Below, piece after piece: positions 50,701 to 62,900 of a stretch of 64,000 bases of DNA. The position numbers were made by a program, and so were the translations under genes. The stretch covers positions 49,086,600 through 49,150,599 of the forward strand of contig OV121086.1 in the NCBI GenBank assembly GCA_921293015.1, written 5' to 3'. Origin of the DNA: Phorcus lineatus (Eukaryota; Mollusca; Gastropoda; Trochida; Trochidae). Each line of letters begins with the position of its first letter. Position 1 is the first letter of the stretch. The notes beneath the pieces were generated by a model. The model was not told the DNA's origin, ran no database searches, and was given only the letters and a program-made list of their open reading frames with translations.

Positions 50701-52401
50701 GTCGTTCTAGATCTATTCCATTGCTACCGTTACTTTGTGAAACGATGAAAATGCTTTATATTTGATACAACGAATATCCAAGATAACTTGAATCCAGTTT
50801 GGAGTATATGACGTACATCCTGATGATGTATCTCCTGATTCGCGGTGCCTTGTAGAAATACATGATCTTAGTGTCTTCATTCAGGCCTTCCTGGACTTTC
50901 TTGTACACGTCTCATGTCAAAATTTAAATAATGGAAATTGTATGGAAACATGTCACTTAACAAAGTGGTCTTCTGATACAGATTTATAATCTATATTTGT
51001 GATAGATTCACAAACTTGTATTTGTGCATGAGGATAGCCTTTCCAATAATCGGATCGATTGATGTGCTTGTTTTATAAGGCTGGACGTTCATTCCAAATC
51101 AAATATTGTTTTACTCAACCTTTTCATTTATTCCTTTGTTGATGTTTTGTTGTTACCCTTTGGTCATGTTTTTATTTGATCCTCGTTTGATTCAAAGAGG
51201 GTGTTATGTGCTTCACATGTTCATGACGGTTATTGATTGGTTTAAATTTTTGTTATATATGAGAAAAGAATTAAGAGTCATTACTTGGACAATTTAGTTA
51301 AAAAATAATTGAGGGTATCCTCTGAGTATCGTAACTATTGGAGACGGTGCAGGGCAAAGATGGAACTTATGTTTACACAACTCTGTTCTAATTCGAAAAA
51401 TTACTTAAAACGACAATTTCATTTAAGTGTGACAATAAAATGATTTCTTCTTCACTTTTAGTGCAAACGAACAAGTAATTGCCATCTTGTATTGAAAACT
51501 CTTAAAGTAAAAAACACGTGTGTTCTATGATTATTCCAAATGTACTTTCGGATATAACTTTCTTTAACATTTTCATTATGCCGTTCGTTAAACCATTTAA
51601 AAAAACTATGACCAATGTCGCTATGCTGACTTATGAAGCGTGATTTTCTAAAAACAAGTGTGATTTGAAGTTGTGTAAATCTTTTTATTGATTTTCAAAT
51701 ATCCTGCTATATTTCACATGTTTGTATGTTTGTATGGATAACCTCGGATAAATTAAAAATATGGCTTTAATTAAAGTTGTTATTTTTGCAATATTATATA
51801 TAATACCATTATTGGATTCAAAATCTGTTTGTAGGAGGAACTAAATTTATTATACGCTATGACGTCATGACAATTAGGCCACTTTTACAGTCAACGCGAC
51901 GAGATCGAATCAGTTTTTGGCGTAGATCACCATACTGCCAAAGCCAAATTATCATTTGTGTATAAAATATTGGCTTTCCCTGGTACTCGATGAGAGAAAA
52001 GTGATGTCACACTGAAAACCAAAAATATCCTCTACATCCGTTATCATAAAGATGTTTTCAAAACATAATTGTCTATCCTGTCACGATTTTAAATCAAACA
52101 GTAAAAAATAATAATCTAAACTTTGGTAAATGAGTTTTGTGAAAGAAGGCACAAAGTCTAATTGACGTTGGTCACGAAAATATGGATGTACTTTTTATTT
52201 CCATCTCCTTTTACCGTAACACTATTTACATGGGCATTAATTATCATAATAGGTAAGGTTTAAAGAAACAGAAGTGTCCATTTAAGGTTTATGTCACTGA
52301 TGTCGATTCAAAAAGGTAATTTCAACAAAATATTTCCCATTTAGATGTTTTACGTAAAAGCAAATATTTTAAAGTTAAATATCTGTGTTTCTCTTTAATA
52401 G
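50701..52401. other. Intergenic between USP-B and USP-C
   Basis: No gene. A string near 51337 (GATGGAACTTATGTTTACAC) recurs near 61838 after USP-C. Confidence 0.55.
51860..51867. promoter_or_regulatory. CRE-like palindrome upstream of USP-C
   Basis: A perfect TGACGTCA lies about 1.6 kb before the USP-C start; a weaker TGATGTCA follows at about 52003. CREB/ATF factors bind this octamer in animals. An isolated 8-mer is weak evidence. Confidence 0.2.
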
Positions 52402-52464
52402 GGAGTCAAAGTTAAGATAAGCTCTGGAAGGAATAAGTTCGTCAAAGAGCTTCAAGTTAAATAG
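52402..52464 (+). pseudogene. Possible relic of a USP last exon
   Basis: A strong acceptor context (TGTTTCTCTTTAATAG) is followed by a phase-0 frame GVKVKISSGRNKFVKELQVK and a TAG. It lines up loosely with the start of the other last exons (GGKVKCETG...), keeping G-x-KVK-x3-G, but stops before the nucleotide-binding loop. It lies between USP-B and USP-C on the same strand. It could be a degraded fourth copy, an alternative terminal exon of USP-B, or chance. Confidence 0.25.
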
Positions 52465-52949
52465 CAATGAAAACATATACATCTTGAATCATTGTGTTAG
52501 CTAAGTTTCTTGAGAAACAGCAAAACTTTAAACATGTCATGTTATCTTTGATTGACTCGTTAAAAAATTAACATTTAGGGGGTCTTTGGTGACCTTTGAC
52601 CTGCGATTGTGTAGATTGTTGGTGAACTGTTTTGATGTCGCACAAATCACTATTTTCTCCTCACATCCTGAAACTAATGTAACTGAATCGTTTTCCTCTG
52701 GACCCAATTTACATTTCCTTGTATCAAAGTCATTATCATTAAGGGGAAGGGAGAGCAGTAAAGCGGATCACCGCCTCTTCAGAATAATGTAATCGTATAA
52801 AATATCATATGCATTAACTTTATATGAACAGCTCAATATAAAGTCCCGGATATGGCGATGTCAGTGTACATGTTTACAGAAATACATTCGGTGAACCAAG
52901 GACGTATGCACACATTTAATCAGCGTACATTCACCTGTTTGACCTATAT

Positions 52950-53491
52950 TAAACACAGACCCGTACTAGATAGGCGCGCTCTGCACAGTGTGCAGTATAT
53001 ATAGATTGGAGTCCAGTAAGATAAGGACTCTTAAAGCACTACATCAAAATGACAATTCGGGAAACTCGCTGAACGATCATTGACTCTTTGGACTTAATCA
53101 AATGCTTGCCTTCACAAGTTCAAGGTCAATTCATGCGCCAGTTGTCATTCACTTTTCCTCAAAAAATAATTATTTTAAGACTCGTATTTTCATTATGTGT
53201 AATTTCAAATGTCCTCATCAAAGTAAAACTGCATGAATAGGTCCATGCTCACTACAATGAATGTTTACAAGAGAGAAAGCGTTTGATTCACGTACAAGCG
53301 GGAACCGATGTTGTTTGAATGCGTTAGTCGGATAATCTAGTTCAGTATCGAGGCCGCGAGCTATTCAACGTCCGCACAAGGCGTGTCGGCGCTCTAGAGA
53401 AAGGCTAGCAGCAACCCACGCGCAGCGAACAAGTTTGCATTCTCGCTATTTCTTCCGAATTTTGGACACTACCGTCGGCTAACTTTGCATA
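52950..53491 (+). promoter_or_regulatory. Probable promoter and 5' UTR region of USP-C
   Basis: CpG-richer than its surroundings, especially about 53335-53430. A TATA-like string TATATATAG lies at 52996-53004, about 490 bp before the ATG, just after the palindromic CTGCACAGTGTGCAG. If used, it implies a 5' UTR of some 460 nt or a 5' UTR intron. No transcript evidence is available here. Confidence 0.3.
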
Positions 53492-53570
53492 ATGGAAGGT
53501 CAAGCATCTCAGGGAAGAGTGGTAGTCGTTGCCATGGATGGTAGTAAACATTCTGATGAGGCATTTCAAT
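53492..53570 (+). CDS. USP-C exon 1 (start codon)
   Basis: 79 nt encoding 26 residues plus one base, beginning MEGQASQGRVVVVAMDGSKH. Donor is GTAAGTATGTT. The first 8 residues differ from USP-B, but the beta-1 strand and MDGS motif match. CATAATGG around the ATG has A at -3 relative to the start, compatible with initiation. Confidence 0.9.
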
Positions 53571-56500
53571 GTAAGTATGTTATATAGATCTCCAGTCTAC
53601 AAAGAGAGTTCAATCTCATGGATAAGTGACTGCGAATCGTTTGGTTAGATTGAGATGATTGACTCATTATGTTATTTTATTACCTTAAATCTATTGCATA
53701 TTGTTTGCGATGGTATTTACAAGACTGTCATAACTTTATTTTAAACTAAAAGCTGCTTTACGTTAAATTGAATTTTGAAGATTTGTGTAGCCGGTGTTGA
53801 TCAAGGAAATGCCCTATTTTATAATGTGCAAGGTCAGCACGTTCGCGCACCGGTGTTGAGTGAAATAAGATACCGATGATCTAACCATAACTCAACGGAA
53901 AGTAAATAGTACACTGAATCATATGGGGGAAAATTTAAATGATAAAATGATACCAATGATATTTCAAAATGAGAAAGAACTTCGAATGCTTGTCACATAA
54001 GTTGTGACTCAGTTACATTTAAGTTATTTAATTGCGGTGATAAAACTAGTTCAATCACACACTATAAATGTGATATGTTTCATCTCCCACGTTCGTTTTA
54101 ATGTTATTAAGTCATGATATGCATTCGATGAATTATAACTTAAAACTTAGGATCGATCGAGATTCCATGCGTATCCTTCTACGTTATGCACAAATTCAAA
54201 AGCTTTTCAAGTCCATGAGTGAGAAAGGGCTTTAAATCTGTATGAATATCAACATGATTTTATCTAAATGCATGTAAAACTGTCAAAATATTTGTTTCAT
54301 GTGACACAAAGTCAATACAGGAGTGTCCACATATGCATGACCCCTCACCCATGTGATTGTGTATCACTTGAAGAAAGGTCAAAAGGTCCAAATTTATTAT
54401 TGTCGAGTTGAGATCTTTGTGAACTTTAGAACGTGTCATGGTACCATTGTGAAAACTTTTGACTCATAAGCCTACATACAATCAAAGTCAATATAACGCT
54501 CATAAGTTCGTTGTCACACAACACAACAGTAGTATTGCTAATTCTGAAATAAATATCACGCCTTCATTTTAGATAAAGCAACTATTTACGTTTCGCTAGT
54601 TGTTACATATACACATGTACGTTAAAGTGTAAGGTGTTTATTTATCTCAGCTTTCCGGAACATATATTAATTACAATCGAAAGTATATGTATTCGAAATA
54701 AGTTTAGGATTCTCAATATGTTTGATTAATATGGTAATAATTCCTCTTTTATTCGCAAGCTTGAATGTATCATTATTTTTATCTAAACAGCAACGACATA
54801 CAAAATGGTAATTTTGTCTAATATTATATATGTGTTTATTTATATACATATGTTTGACAAACAATGAAACTTGATGACGGTTATATTGTTTTGTATGCAT
54901 GGCGGCTTGAAATACATGAACCTGCGTGGATCATTGTACTTTTCTCTTCATATTTAACATCAAAATTAATTTCGACGTGAAATCTTGAGTATTTTACGTA
55001 GCCTAGCATCACATTTAAACTGAAAGAATAAAGGAAGCATAAAACAGCATTGCTTTAGATATGTACACCAATACATAGAACTATAGGTAAGCTATATTCA
55101 TCGTAAATCATCTGTATACCAACAATGTCGGTTTTACGACAGGAACAACGTATGTATATTACATAATGGTGGTTTAGACGGTTGACTGATTAAAGTAACA
55201 TTTATTTTAAAAGTCTAGGTGTAATTGAATTGTGCAACCCGTAACCAGGCCCTTAAAGTAGAAGTATAGAGATAATATGTTATAACATAAAAATATCATC
55301 TAATTAAGATCTAATTTCACTATTAAAAAATTAATTTTAGTGATTTTTTGTGTGGATTTCCTCGTGACTTTATGTAAATTGCATGTAGATCGCAATACTT
55401 TTCGCTACTTAAGTAACACATACACTTAAAGGCACTCGCGTGCGCCATTAGTTGGTAACTTTGGATAATTAACAGTAATAGCATGTGATCATTTATACGT
55501 TCTGGCACTTTTACAGCTTAATCGATTAAATATTAAATACCGGATATATTTCCTACTTCAGCCGTTTTCAGCAATGAATATTTCTATTTTCGCATATCTG
55601 ACTCTTACGAGTTTTTCTTAAATATCCCTCAGTGACTTCGGCCGCATTAAATATTCAATATTTGATAACTGTATAAAAGTGATATGGAAAATGTTTGGCA
55701 TAATTGTTAGGTTCACACAGTTTGACTGATGATGAATATGAAACTGATTTGTTTCACGATAAACGTAATAGATGCAGTTGTAACTGATTGCACCCCATGT
55801 TTGCTTCCAGGGTACATGAAGAACATCTACCGGGACACTGACCATGTGGTTTTAGTTCACGTCCCCGAGTACAGGAACCTCTACTCTACCGTTGCACGTG
55901 AGTTGTAAATTAGTTGAAGATTTCTTCACTATATAGAATGTACAAACTCTATGGTGTTATATGATTTCGTTTTTTACCTCATTTCCATCACCATTAGGTT
56001 TCACTTTATTTTTGTTTACCATGTTGCTGATGCCTATTTGAGGGAAAACAATCAACCTTCAACGGAATTTTTGTTCGGGAAGACATATGAGGGGAGTTTT
56101 AGTGTGTGTTTCTATATATAACGGTGGTCATTAAAGATCTTTATCACGATGGTCACATAAGACAACCTTGGATCTCACAAATATGGTTTTAACGACCAGC
56201 ACAGCCTATCAAATCCATGGAGTGTGGGTTTTTCCCCAAAAAGGTTGTATTAAACTCGATCAGAGTGCTGTCTTCTAATTCAAGACCAAACCTCCACCTT
56301 GCTTCCTCTATATAAGATATCCTTTCACCTTCATCAAAAGTTTACATGCGCTATTTCAGCGTAAGGGTGATTTGGTCGACCTTATTGGTTTGATAAACAT
56401 TTCAGTCTTGCTTCCCTTGAACTATTGGAATAAAATGCAAAACAATCATATTTGATCTTGTAACTGCTCTTTTTCTCCAGTTTAATTCAATTTATTATGT

Positions 56501-57771
56501 TAACGGCCTCTGAGCATGGAGTAGTATTAGTGGTAGTTATAGAAGCAGTATAAGTAATAGTAGCATCAGCAGCAGTAGTATTAGTAGTAGTTGTGGTTGT
56601 GGTAGTAGTAAAAGTAGTGGTAGCGTCAGTAGTAGTAATAATAACAGTAGTAATAATAGTAGTAGTAGTAGTGGCAGTGGTAGTAGTAGTGGTAGTGGTA
56701 GAAGTAGTTGAGGCGTCTGTAGCATTAGCAGAAGTAGTAATGGTGGTGGTAGTAGAAGTAGTAGTGGTGTTGGTGGTAGTAGTGGCAGTGGTGGTAGAAG
56801 TAGTGGTAGTGTCTGTAGCATTGGTAGTTGTAGTAGTAGCAGTTGAAGTGATATTCTATCAGCATCTCACTTTCAACTCTAGCACTGGAGATGGCGCACG
56901 CGTCTGTGATTGCTGAGCTGTACAAGGAGGAGGAGCAGAAGGTCAAGCAGATGCTGGAGGTCCTCAAGAAGAGGCTCCAGGACGCTGAGGTGAGGTCATC
57001 AGATGGGACACACACAGGGGACTCAGGGGTGAGGTCATCAGATGGGACACATACAGGGGACTCAGGGGAGTACATGTATACACAGATGCTGAGGTGAGGT
57101 CATCAGATGGGACACACACAGGGGACTCAGGGAAGTACATGTATACACAGATGCTGAGGTGAGGTCATCAGATGGGACACACACAGGGGACTCAGGGAAG
57201 TACATGTATACACAGATGCTGAGGTGAGGTCATCAGATGGGACACACAGAGGGGACTCCGGGGAGTATAAACAAATGAAAGAGATGTGCAATAATTGACA
57301 GTCATGCTCAAACGAACCTCACAGATGCTGAGGTGTTATTGCGATGAGGAGTGATAAGAAAGGGAACTTGTTAATGGGGTTGATGAGAGGTTGGAGGAAA
57401 ATACGTCAAGGTGTACAGTTAATCAAATCTAGTTTATCACTTCAGGATGTATGGTAATTTCATGAAATATTTTTTCGGGGAAACAGTACACATTCTTGAC
57501 GATCATAAATATACAATAAGTAATGGTTTTGCAGATCGGCGGCAAGGTCAAGTGTGAGGGAGGAGAAGCAGGCCCGGTGATCGTTAAGGTCGCCAATGAA
57601 GTGAACGCCAATATGATCGTCACCGGATGTCGCGGACTCGGCACTATCCGTCGTACCTTCATGGGCAGCGTCAGTGACTACGTCATCCACCACTCTGACG
57701 TCCCAGTCGTCGTCTGTCGTCACAAGGACCATCACACTCAGCATGGAAGCCAAGCACAGCAGCAGCAATAA
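53492..57771 (+). CDS. Universal stress protein gene USP-C, complete, 169 aa
   Basis: Exons 53492-53570, 55811-55897, 56883-56989 and 57535-57771 join to 510 nt, with introns of 2240, 985 and 545 bp in phases 1, 1, 0. Residues 9-18 (RVVVVAMDGS) form beta-1 with D16. Exon 2 gives DHVVLVHVPEY, and exon 3 a Lys/Glu-rich helix. Residues 122-136 match G-x2-G-x9-G-S (GCRGLGTIRRTFMGS), the ATP-binding loop of the UspA family. VPVVVCRH is the last strand, followed by a short tail ending QAQQQ. No targeting signal is visible; probably cytosolic. It is closest by eye to USP-A in the last exon and to USP-B in exon 2. Intron 2 and intron 3 both carry tandem repeats that abut exon 3. The CpG-rich upstream DNA suggests its own promoter. 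The role in this animal is not deducible; family members respond to stress. Confidence 0.93.
53571..55810 (+). other. USP-C intron 1
   Basis: 2240 bp, GTAAGTATGTT...TTCCAG. AT-rich, with no recognisable element; AAAGGCACTCGCGTGCGCC near 55430 recalls AAAGGCACTAGTGCACGC near 37369. Confidence 0.75.
55811..55897 (+). CDS. USP-C exon 2
   Basis: 87 nt between acceptor TTCCAG and donor GTGAGT. After completing a Trp codon it reads YMKNIYRDTDHVVLVHVPEY and a loop ending STVA. A - strand frame over 55618-55845 is a shadow. Confidence 0.9.
56519..56848. repeat. GTA/GTG triplet-type repeat in USP-C intron 2
   Basis: About 330 bp of imperfect AGTAGTAGT, GTGGTAGTA and GTGGTGGTA runs. It creates long low-complexity Val-rich (+) and Leu-rich (-) frames that are not genes. 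It ends about 35 bp before the exon 3 acceptor. Confidence 0.95.
56883..56989 (+). CDS. USP-C exon 3
   Basis: 107 nt. The acceptor (CTTTCAACTCTAG) follows a triplet-repeat array by about 35 bp, and donor GTGAGG begins the intron 3 minisatellite. It encodes P then LEMAHASVIAELYKEEEQK and a helix ending KKRLQDAE. The next in-frame donor copy, 39 nt downstream, would add 13 residues without a stop. Confidence 0.9.
56985..57262. repeat. 65-bp minisatellite overlapping the exon 3 donor
   Basis: GTGAGGTCATCAGATGGGAC recurs at 56990, 57029, 57094, 57159 and 57224, spaced 39 and then 65, 65, 65 bp. The last three copies are preceded by GATGCTGAG, matching the exon 3 end GACGCTGAG. A fragment (ACAGATGCTGAGGTG) recurs at 57321. 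Confidence 0.95.
57535..57771 (+). CDS. USP-C exon 4 (last coding exon)
   Basis: 237 nt from acceptor TTTTGCAG to TAA. It contains IGGKVKCEGG, HVI-type segment PVIVKVANEVNANMIVTG, the loop GCRGLGTIRRTFMGS, and VSDYVIHHSDVPVVVCRH. A - strand frame (57460-57786) is a shadow. Confidence 0.92.
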   Translation: MGGKVKCEGGEAGPVIVKVANEVNANMIVTGCRGLGTIRRTFMGSVSDYVIHHSDVPVVVCRHKDHHTQHGSQAQQQQ

Positions 57772-59799
57772 GAGGGCATTGTTCATTGCTAGTTACTGGA
57801 TACCAGTAGTCTACTTTAATATCAGGTTGAACGTCTTCGTGAGTGAATGCTTATTGACCTGCAATCGTAAAAGAGTATTCTTGCTAAGAAGAAACCAAAA
57901 CTCTAAACCCTTATATCTATTTCCACAAGACGCCATAGTGTAATGACGCCCGTTGTGATAGCATTGAGTTACCATCAATGTAGGAAAAGCTAGATCTTTG
58001 CATATGGACCCGGTATTAATGTTGCGTACTAAATATAACATCAGATCTACTCTTATTTGATACAAGACTCTTTTGCAAGAGCTAACCTATGTCATCGGTG
58101 TTTGATGCTGATAGTCAATACTGCTTCACATTTTACACACATCCTAAAGAACATTTGCAACAAAAGATTTGTAATTATAGTCCTTTATTGTTGTCAAAAC
58201 AGTCATTCTACGCAAAATTTTACATTTTGAAACCAGATGGGTTGGTTATCACATACCACTTTATCATCTTAAACGCTCATGTTTTTGGTATTGGTACGAT
58301 GGTGGATAATGAACAGGAAGCTCACACATCGATAGTTCAACCTATACCTCATGAAGTAATATATGTGTTAGTAGTCTATATCTATTAGCAGTTATATTTT
58401 AGTCTCATGGAGAGACAATTATCCAAATAGCATATACATCAAATGATAACAGGAACTAAGGTTTGAAACATACATATATTCGCCTTTCATGTATTACCTC
58501 ACTTTCACAAATATATCATGTCTTAATGGTTTTTCACTGCCTTAACCTTTCAAAACGTATTTTTTCCTTATGTGTATACTATTTATCACTTCACAATGGT
58601 TGTTGACGCTGTTAATGAAGTTATTTGTAATAATTTTGAATACTTTGCAAAACGATCCTCCCGAAATTCAATGGCCTTATGAAAATCAAGTCCATTATTC
58701 TTGAAAATATCAACGTTGCTTTCATCAAAGTATTTTTCCTGTTTCGGCTTTCAATTTCGTTTATTCATATTTTGCTGTAAGAGGGCATAACGTTATTTAA
58801 TAATGTTTTTCTATTGACAGTCAGGGACCGAAGCAATACTATACAAAGCCATGCAAAGCATTTTTGCGTACTTTCTGCGAGTAGTCTCAGTTTAAACACT
58901 GTAATTTACATATCATCTTCGCATTATATAATTTGGAATTAACATCCTCGATTGAACAAGAAAAATATAAGTCCCCTTCTTAGATTTCTGCGTCTCCATT
59001 TCATTCAATTTAATACATTGCTATTCTCATACTGGATTTTTGTCCATTCCAAATTCCTCAGAATATAATCATAATACTCATAATGTGATGACAGCTGCTA
59101 AATCTACTAGCAAATCTTTTTTGTCATTTGTATCTTTTTTATAATAGGTTCTTTTCCCTTTTTGCAATAGTTCAATTTTGTCTATCATTAGGTCGCATAG
59201 GTTTTTGTTCTACTCAACTTTATTAGCTCTTTATTTCAAGTTTCTTTTTTCCACCCTTTAGCACGGCGTTTTCTGTGGAGTTTACAACCACTTATTATCG
59301 TTCTGTTTGATCCGTTGATTGTCAGTTAAATTGGATAGTTGATTTACATTTGCTTCTTTTATCTTAGCTCTTGAAAAAGTTTTTCTTTACGAAGCTTTGA
59401 ATGTTGTAAGAAAGAGATGATTAAATTCTTTATATTCAAATTAAATATTTTAATTACAAAGCCCTTCCTGTTTTTATTTTAAAGAGCGATGGTTCGGGAA
59501 AGATGTTTTTCATTATGTAGAAATAGTTGTTGCAAACATCTGCTAATGAGTTGACTCAACCAACATGAATATTCAAAACAAAATATTCTGTATAGTACTT
59601 AGTAATTATACAAATAAACATACCGTATGTTTCAAGTCAAATTTCAGCAATATCTTAATGAATATGGGGATAATTTGTCAGAGGTGCCCATATATCATGA
59701 TTGCGTCATTCCTTTTATTGATACGTATTATATAAGTAAACAAGATCAATTACCTGTAAAACTCAGAATTGTGACAAGAAGGCCGCTTTAACACCTGTC
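57772..59799. other. Intergenic 3' of USP-C
   Basis: Presumed 3' UTR then AT-rich DNA. The 99-codon frame at 58089-58388 has no recognisable domain and is not called. Confidence 0.5.
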
Positions 59800-59935
59800 T
59801 ATTGAGGAGTGTTCAGGGGGTTAACGCCGCTTTCAAGAATATTTCACTTATATCAAGGCTGCTAATATTATTGCAGGGAATTGGCTATGCATTGCGATGA
59901 AAGATGCGAGCAAAGGCTGGAACTAGCGAACCATT
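59800..59935. repeat. SINE-like interspersed repeat, copy 3
   Basis: GGTTAACGCCGCTTTCAAGA, TATTTCACTTATATCAAGGC and GGCTGGAACTAGCGAACC match 23982-24120 in order. TATTATTGCAGGG matches the 9.2-kb copy. Confidence 0.65.
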
Positions 59936-62900
59936 GGTGATACTACGCTGAAATTCAGTGTAGCATTGCACCCAAACCTTACTGCGTGTCGTGTGGTGTC
60001 TACGGAGGATTGTAAGTAAAGGTTCCTGACTAAAGGGTTCCATATCACTGTGCATTCAATACATATATATATATATAATCATAAGTCATATGTATAATTA
60101 TGTTGAAGCATGAAGAAAGCATGTTTTTCGTTGTCGTTTAAGAATGTTATAAATTCTACAGCTGCATACCGAAAGTTTGTTCACATACCTGCGTGTCCTA
60201 ATGCAAATTTCCTGTAATTTGGGATGTCTTTGAGGAATCATCACAGAAAAGAAACGAAAACACAGAAGTGAAGATCCATTGTACCTTAACATTATCTCAT
60301 ATCATACCCACCAGTTAACAATTTCGGCAGGTCATTAAAGTGACCACGGGTCACAATTCCGTAACCATTGATGTTCATTTTTCGCTGTATAATCCATTTG
60401 AAGTGATCAACAGCTTAAAACACAAGTCGTACTTCTTCCCTTGCACTACATTAATGTGATTGTGTTTATATGTTTTCAAAGATTGGAACTTGGACATGTT
60501 AATCGAAATTTCAGGATATAGGAATTTCGAAAAATATAACCCCATCTGTCTATTTCATCATGCCAAAATTCACATTTTTGAGCGAGAGACAAGATCCCAA
60601 ATAAGTTACAGAATGGCTTCTTTTACACATGGACAATATGTGATCCATTGTCAGTTTTGCTGAAGTTATTTTATCGACGTCCAAACAAAACTCAAATTAC
60701 ATGATATTTGCACTACTATACAGTGGTATGTGAACAAACGTTTGGTATGCAGCTGTATTTTCAAAATATCTCCAAGGCAATATCGTTCAATATTGATTGG
60801 AAGTTAAAGCCTTCAACTATGCATATAAATTTACTGTAGGTCAATACCAAGTGCAGCCAGTTTTACAGGTGGTAATAATTCAAATTATAAGGACCAAATT
60901 ATTCTGAATTTTTGCTATGAATAACATTAGAAAAAACGACCCAGACAATAAACCCGTTAACGTATAATATAAACGCACTATTTACAAGTTTATTCATAAT
61001 ACAAAATACGTATATGTCGTTATATTCAATACACGTCAGCTGCTTGAACGCTACGCCAGTGCGACAGGTGTTGTGTTTAATGCACAATTCTGCAGATCTT
61101 TAGTATCAAATGTATCTCAAATTCGCAAGGTCAGGATGCAGCCTGAGTCTAATCAAACTGAACCGACGATGATAAATGTAAAATGTGTGTCATGTGGTTA
61201 TTGTACATAGCGCATTGGTCCACCAACGTAATGACACTGGTTTGGTGTTTCGGATGTCATTGTCGTTTTCATTGGTCCCAAGAGCACAGCTCACCGCCTA
61301 GTTTATATGTGATGTAATGCAATACCTTTATTATGTGTACCGAATCTTAATTGCAAGTATTGTTTGATGTAAATTATATCATTAGGTACTAACACCACGA
61401 CGCTTGGAAGTTACGACACAAAAATAAGTTGACCTCGCAGTGTCATAATCTCTCTACATTTGATTGCCGTACAGGTGTAGGATATGGTCCGAAAAAGTCT
61501 CCATTTGTTTGGCCGTTAGGCCGTGGACGATCCCGCGTGACAAACTAATGGAGACTTTGAGGACCATATCTAACTTAAAACTAAGTCACTTGTAACTATT
61601 TGAGGTGGCTACCCACTGCCACATTTATGTTTACTAAGTGTCAAAACACTTCAAATGCATTCAAAAACCTTCTTATTTTGCTTTCAAGTAAAACATTAAT
61701 ATGTTTATTTTACTTATTCGATTTTTAACCCCAAAACATTGGCAACCCTTAAATAAACTATTGGAGGTTGGACATTAGTTGAAAACTGTTGGAGCGTATT
61801 TTCACATTATCATGTCTATTGGAGACAATGCAGGGGCAAGATGGAACTAATGTTTACACAACTTAGTTTTAATCAAAGATATACAATATATCATCACAAA
61901 AAAGAGCGATACGTTTGGAGAATAACTTGAACCTTACACTCATGTTATCTCTTAAAAGCTAGATTAACTATCATGGATAAATGTAAAAACATCGGAGATA
62001 AGAAATGATATTAACACCTTGTGTTGAGTCATTTGATAAACATAACGGTAACTTCTCCAGTCTAAACTCGGGAGCAGGAATGAAGCATATTCAGAAGCAA
62101 AATCAACATATTTTGGATCCCCCGTCCCCCCTCTCAGAAATTCAATATCTATGAAAGTCATTTAAAACTATTTTTCGCTCATCTTAGTTTAAAGGAGATG
62201 AAAACATGAGGTTCACATGGTCCATATTAGGTATATCTACACGACTGACTTCAAGCATCAACTAAAGGGCACGAATATCTTAAAAACTTTGTATCAGATT
62301 ACAGAAGAAGCCTCACACAAATATTTTAATAAACTAAGGTGAAAAACAGTCCAACTCACCAAAAACTGTAACAGAAATTATTTAGATGGATTTTTTTTAT
62401 AATTAGCTAGTCCTTTATAACACATAAAAGATTTATGAGTATAACAGCAGGGGAACATTCTGGAAATTTAAGTCAAAGCTATATGGGAATTAACTATTTT
62501 TTTTTTAAATTTGAAAATATCGAAATTTTACTTTCCACCATTTGCGACTGTGTGACCAATTAAATGAAAGCTTATTACGGCATATTTATGTCTATGAGAG
62601 AAGTACAATATCATCTGATGAAAGATATAACAATAACGAAGTAGTTTCCTCACGCGAGTAACATTTTATCAGAGCTAACTGCAATGAACATGACTCCCGT
62701 TGTTCCCCACTAAGATTCAATGCGACATAATGAGAAGCGAAAAACTCCATAAGAGATCTCACAAGAGGGTCAAATCACAAGGATTCTCTTACTCAAGACA
62801 GCATTACATTTATATAAACAAAATAAAGATTTCATGTGGAGACTCGACTTAATTTATTTTCATTATATGCTTAGAACTGCAATATATTGAGTAAAAACAA

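Noticed and set aside
56537..57075. Leu-rich and Val-rich frames over the triplet array
   Set aside because: Low-complexity translation of an intronic GTA/GTG repeat between USP-C exons 2 and 3.
57460..57786. 108-codon - strand frame
   Set aside because: Antisense shadow of USP-C exon 4.
58089..58388. 99-codon + strand frame
   Set aside because: No domain, no splice partners, composition like intergenic DNA.
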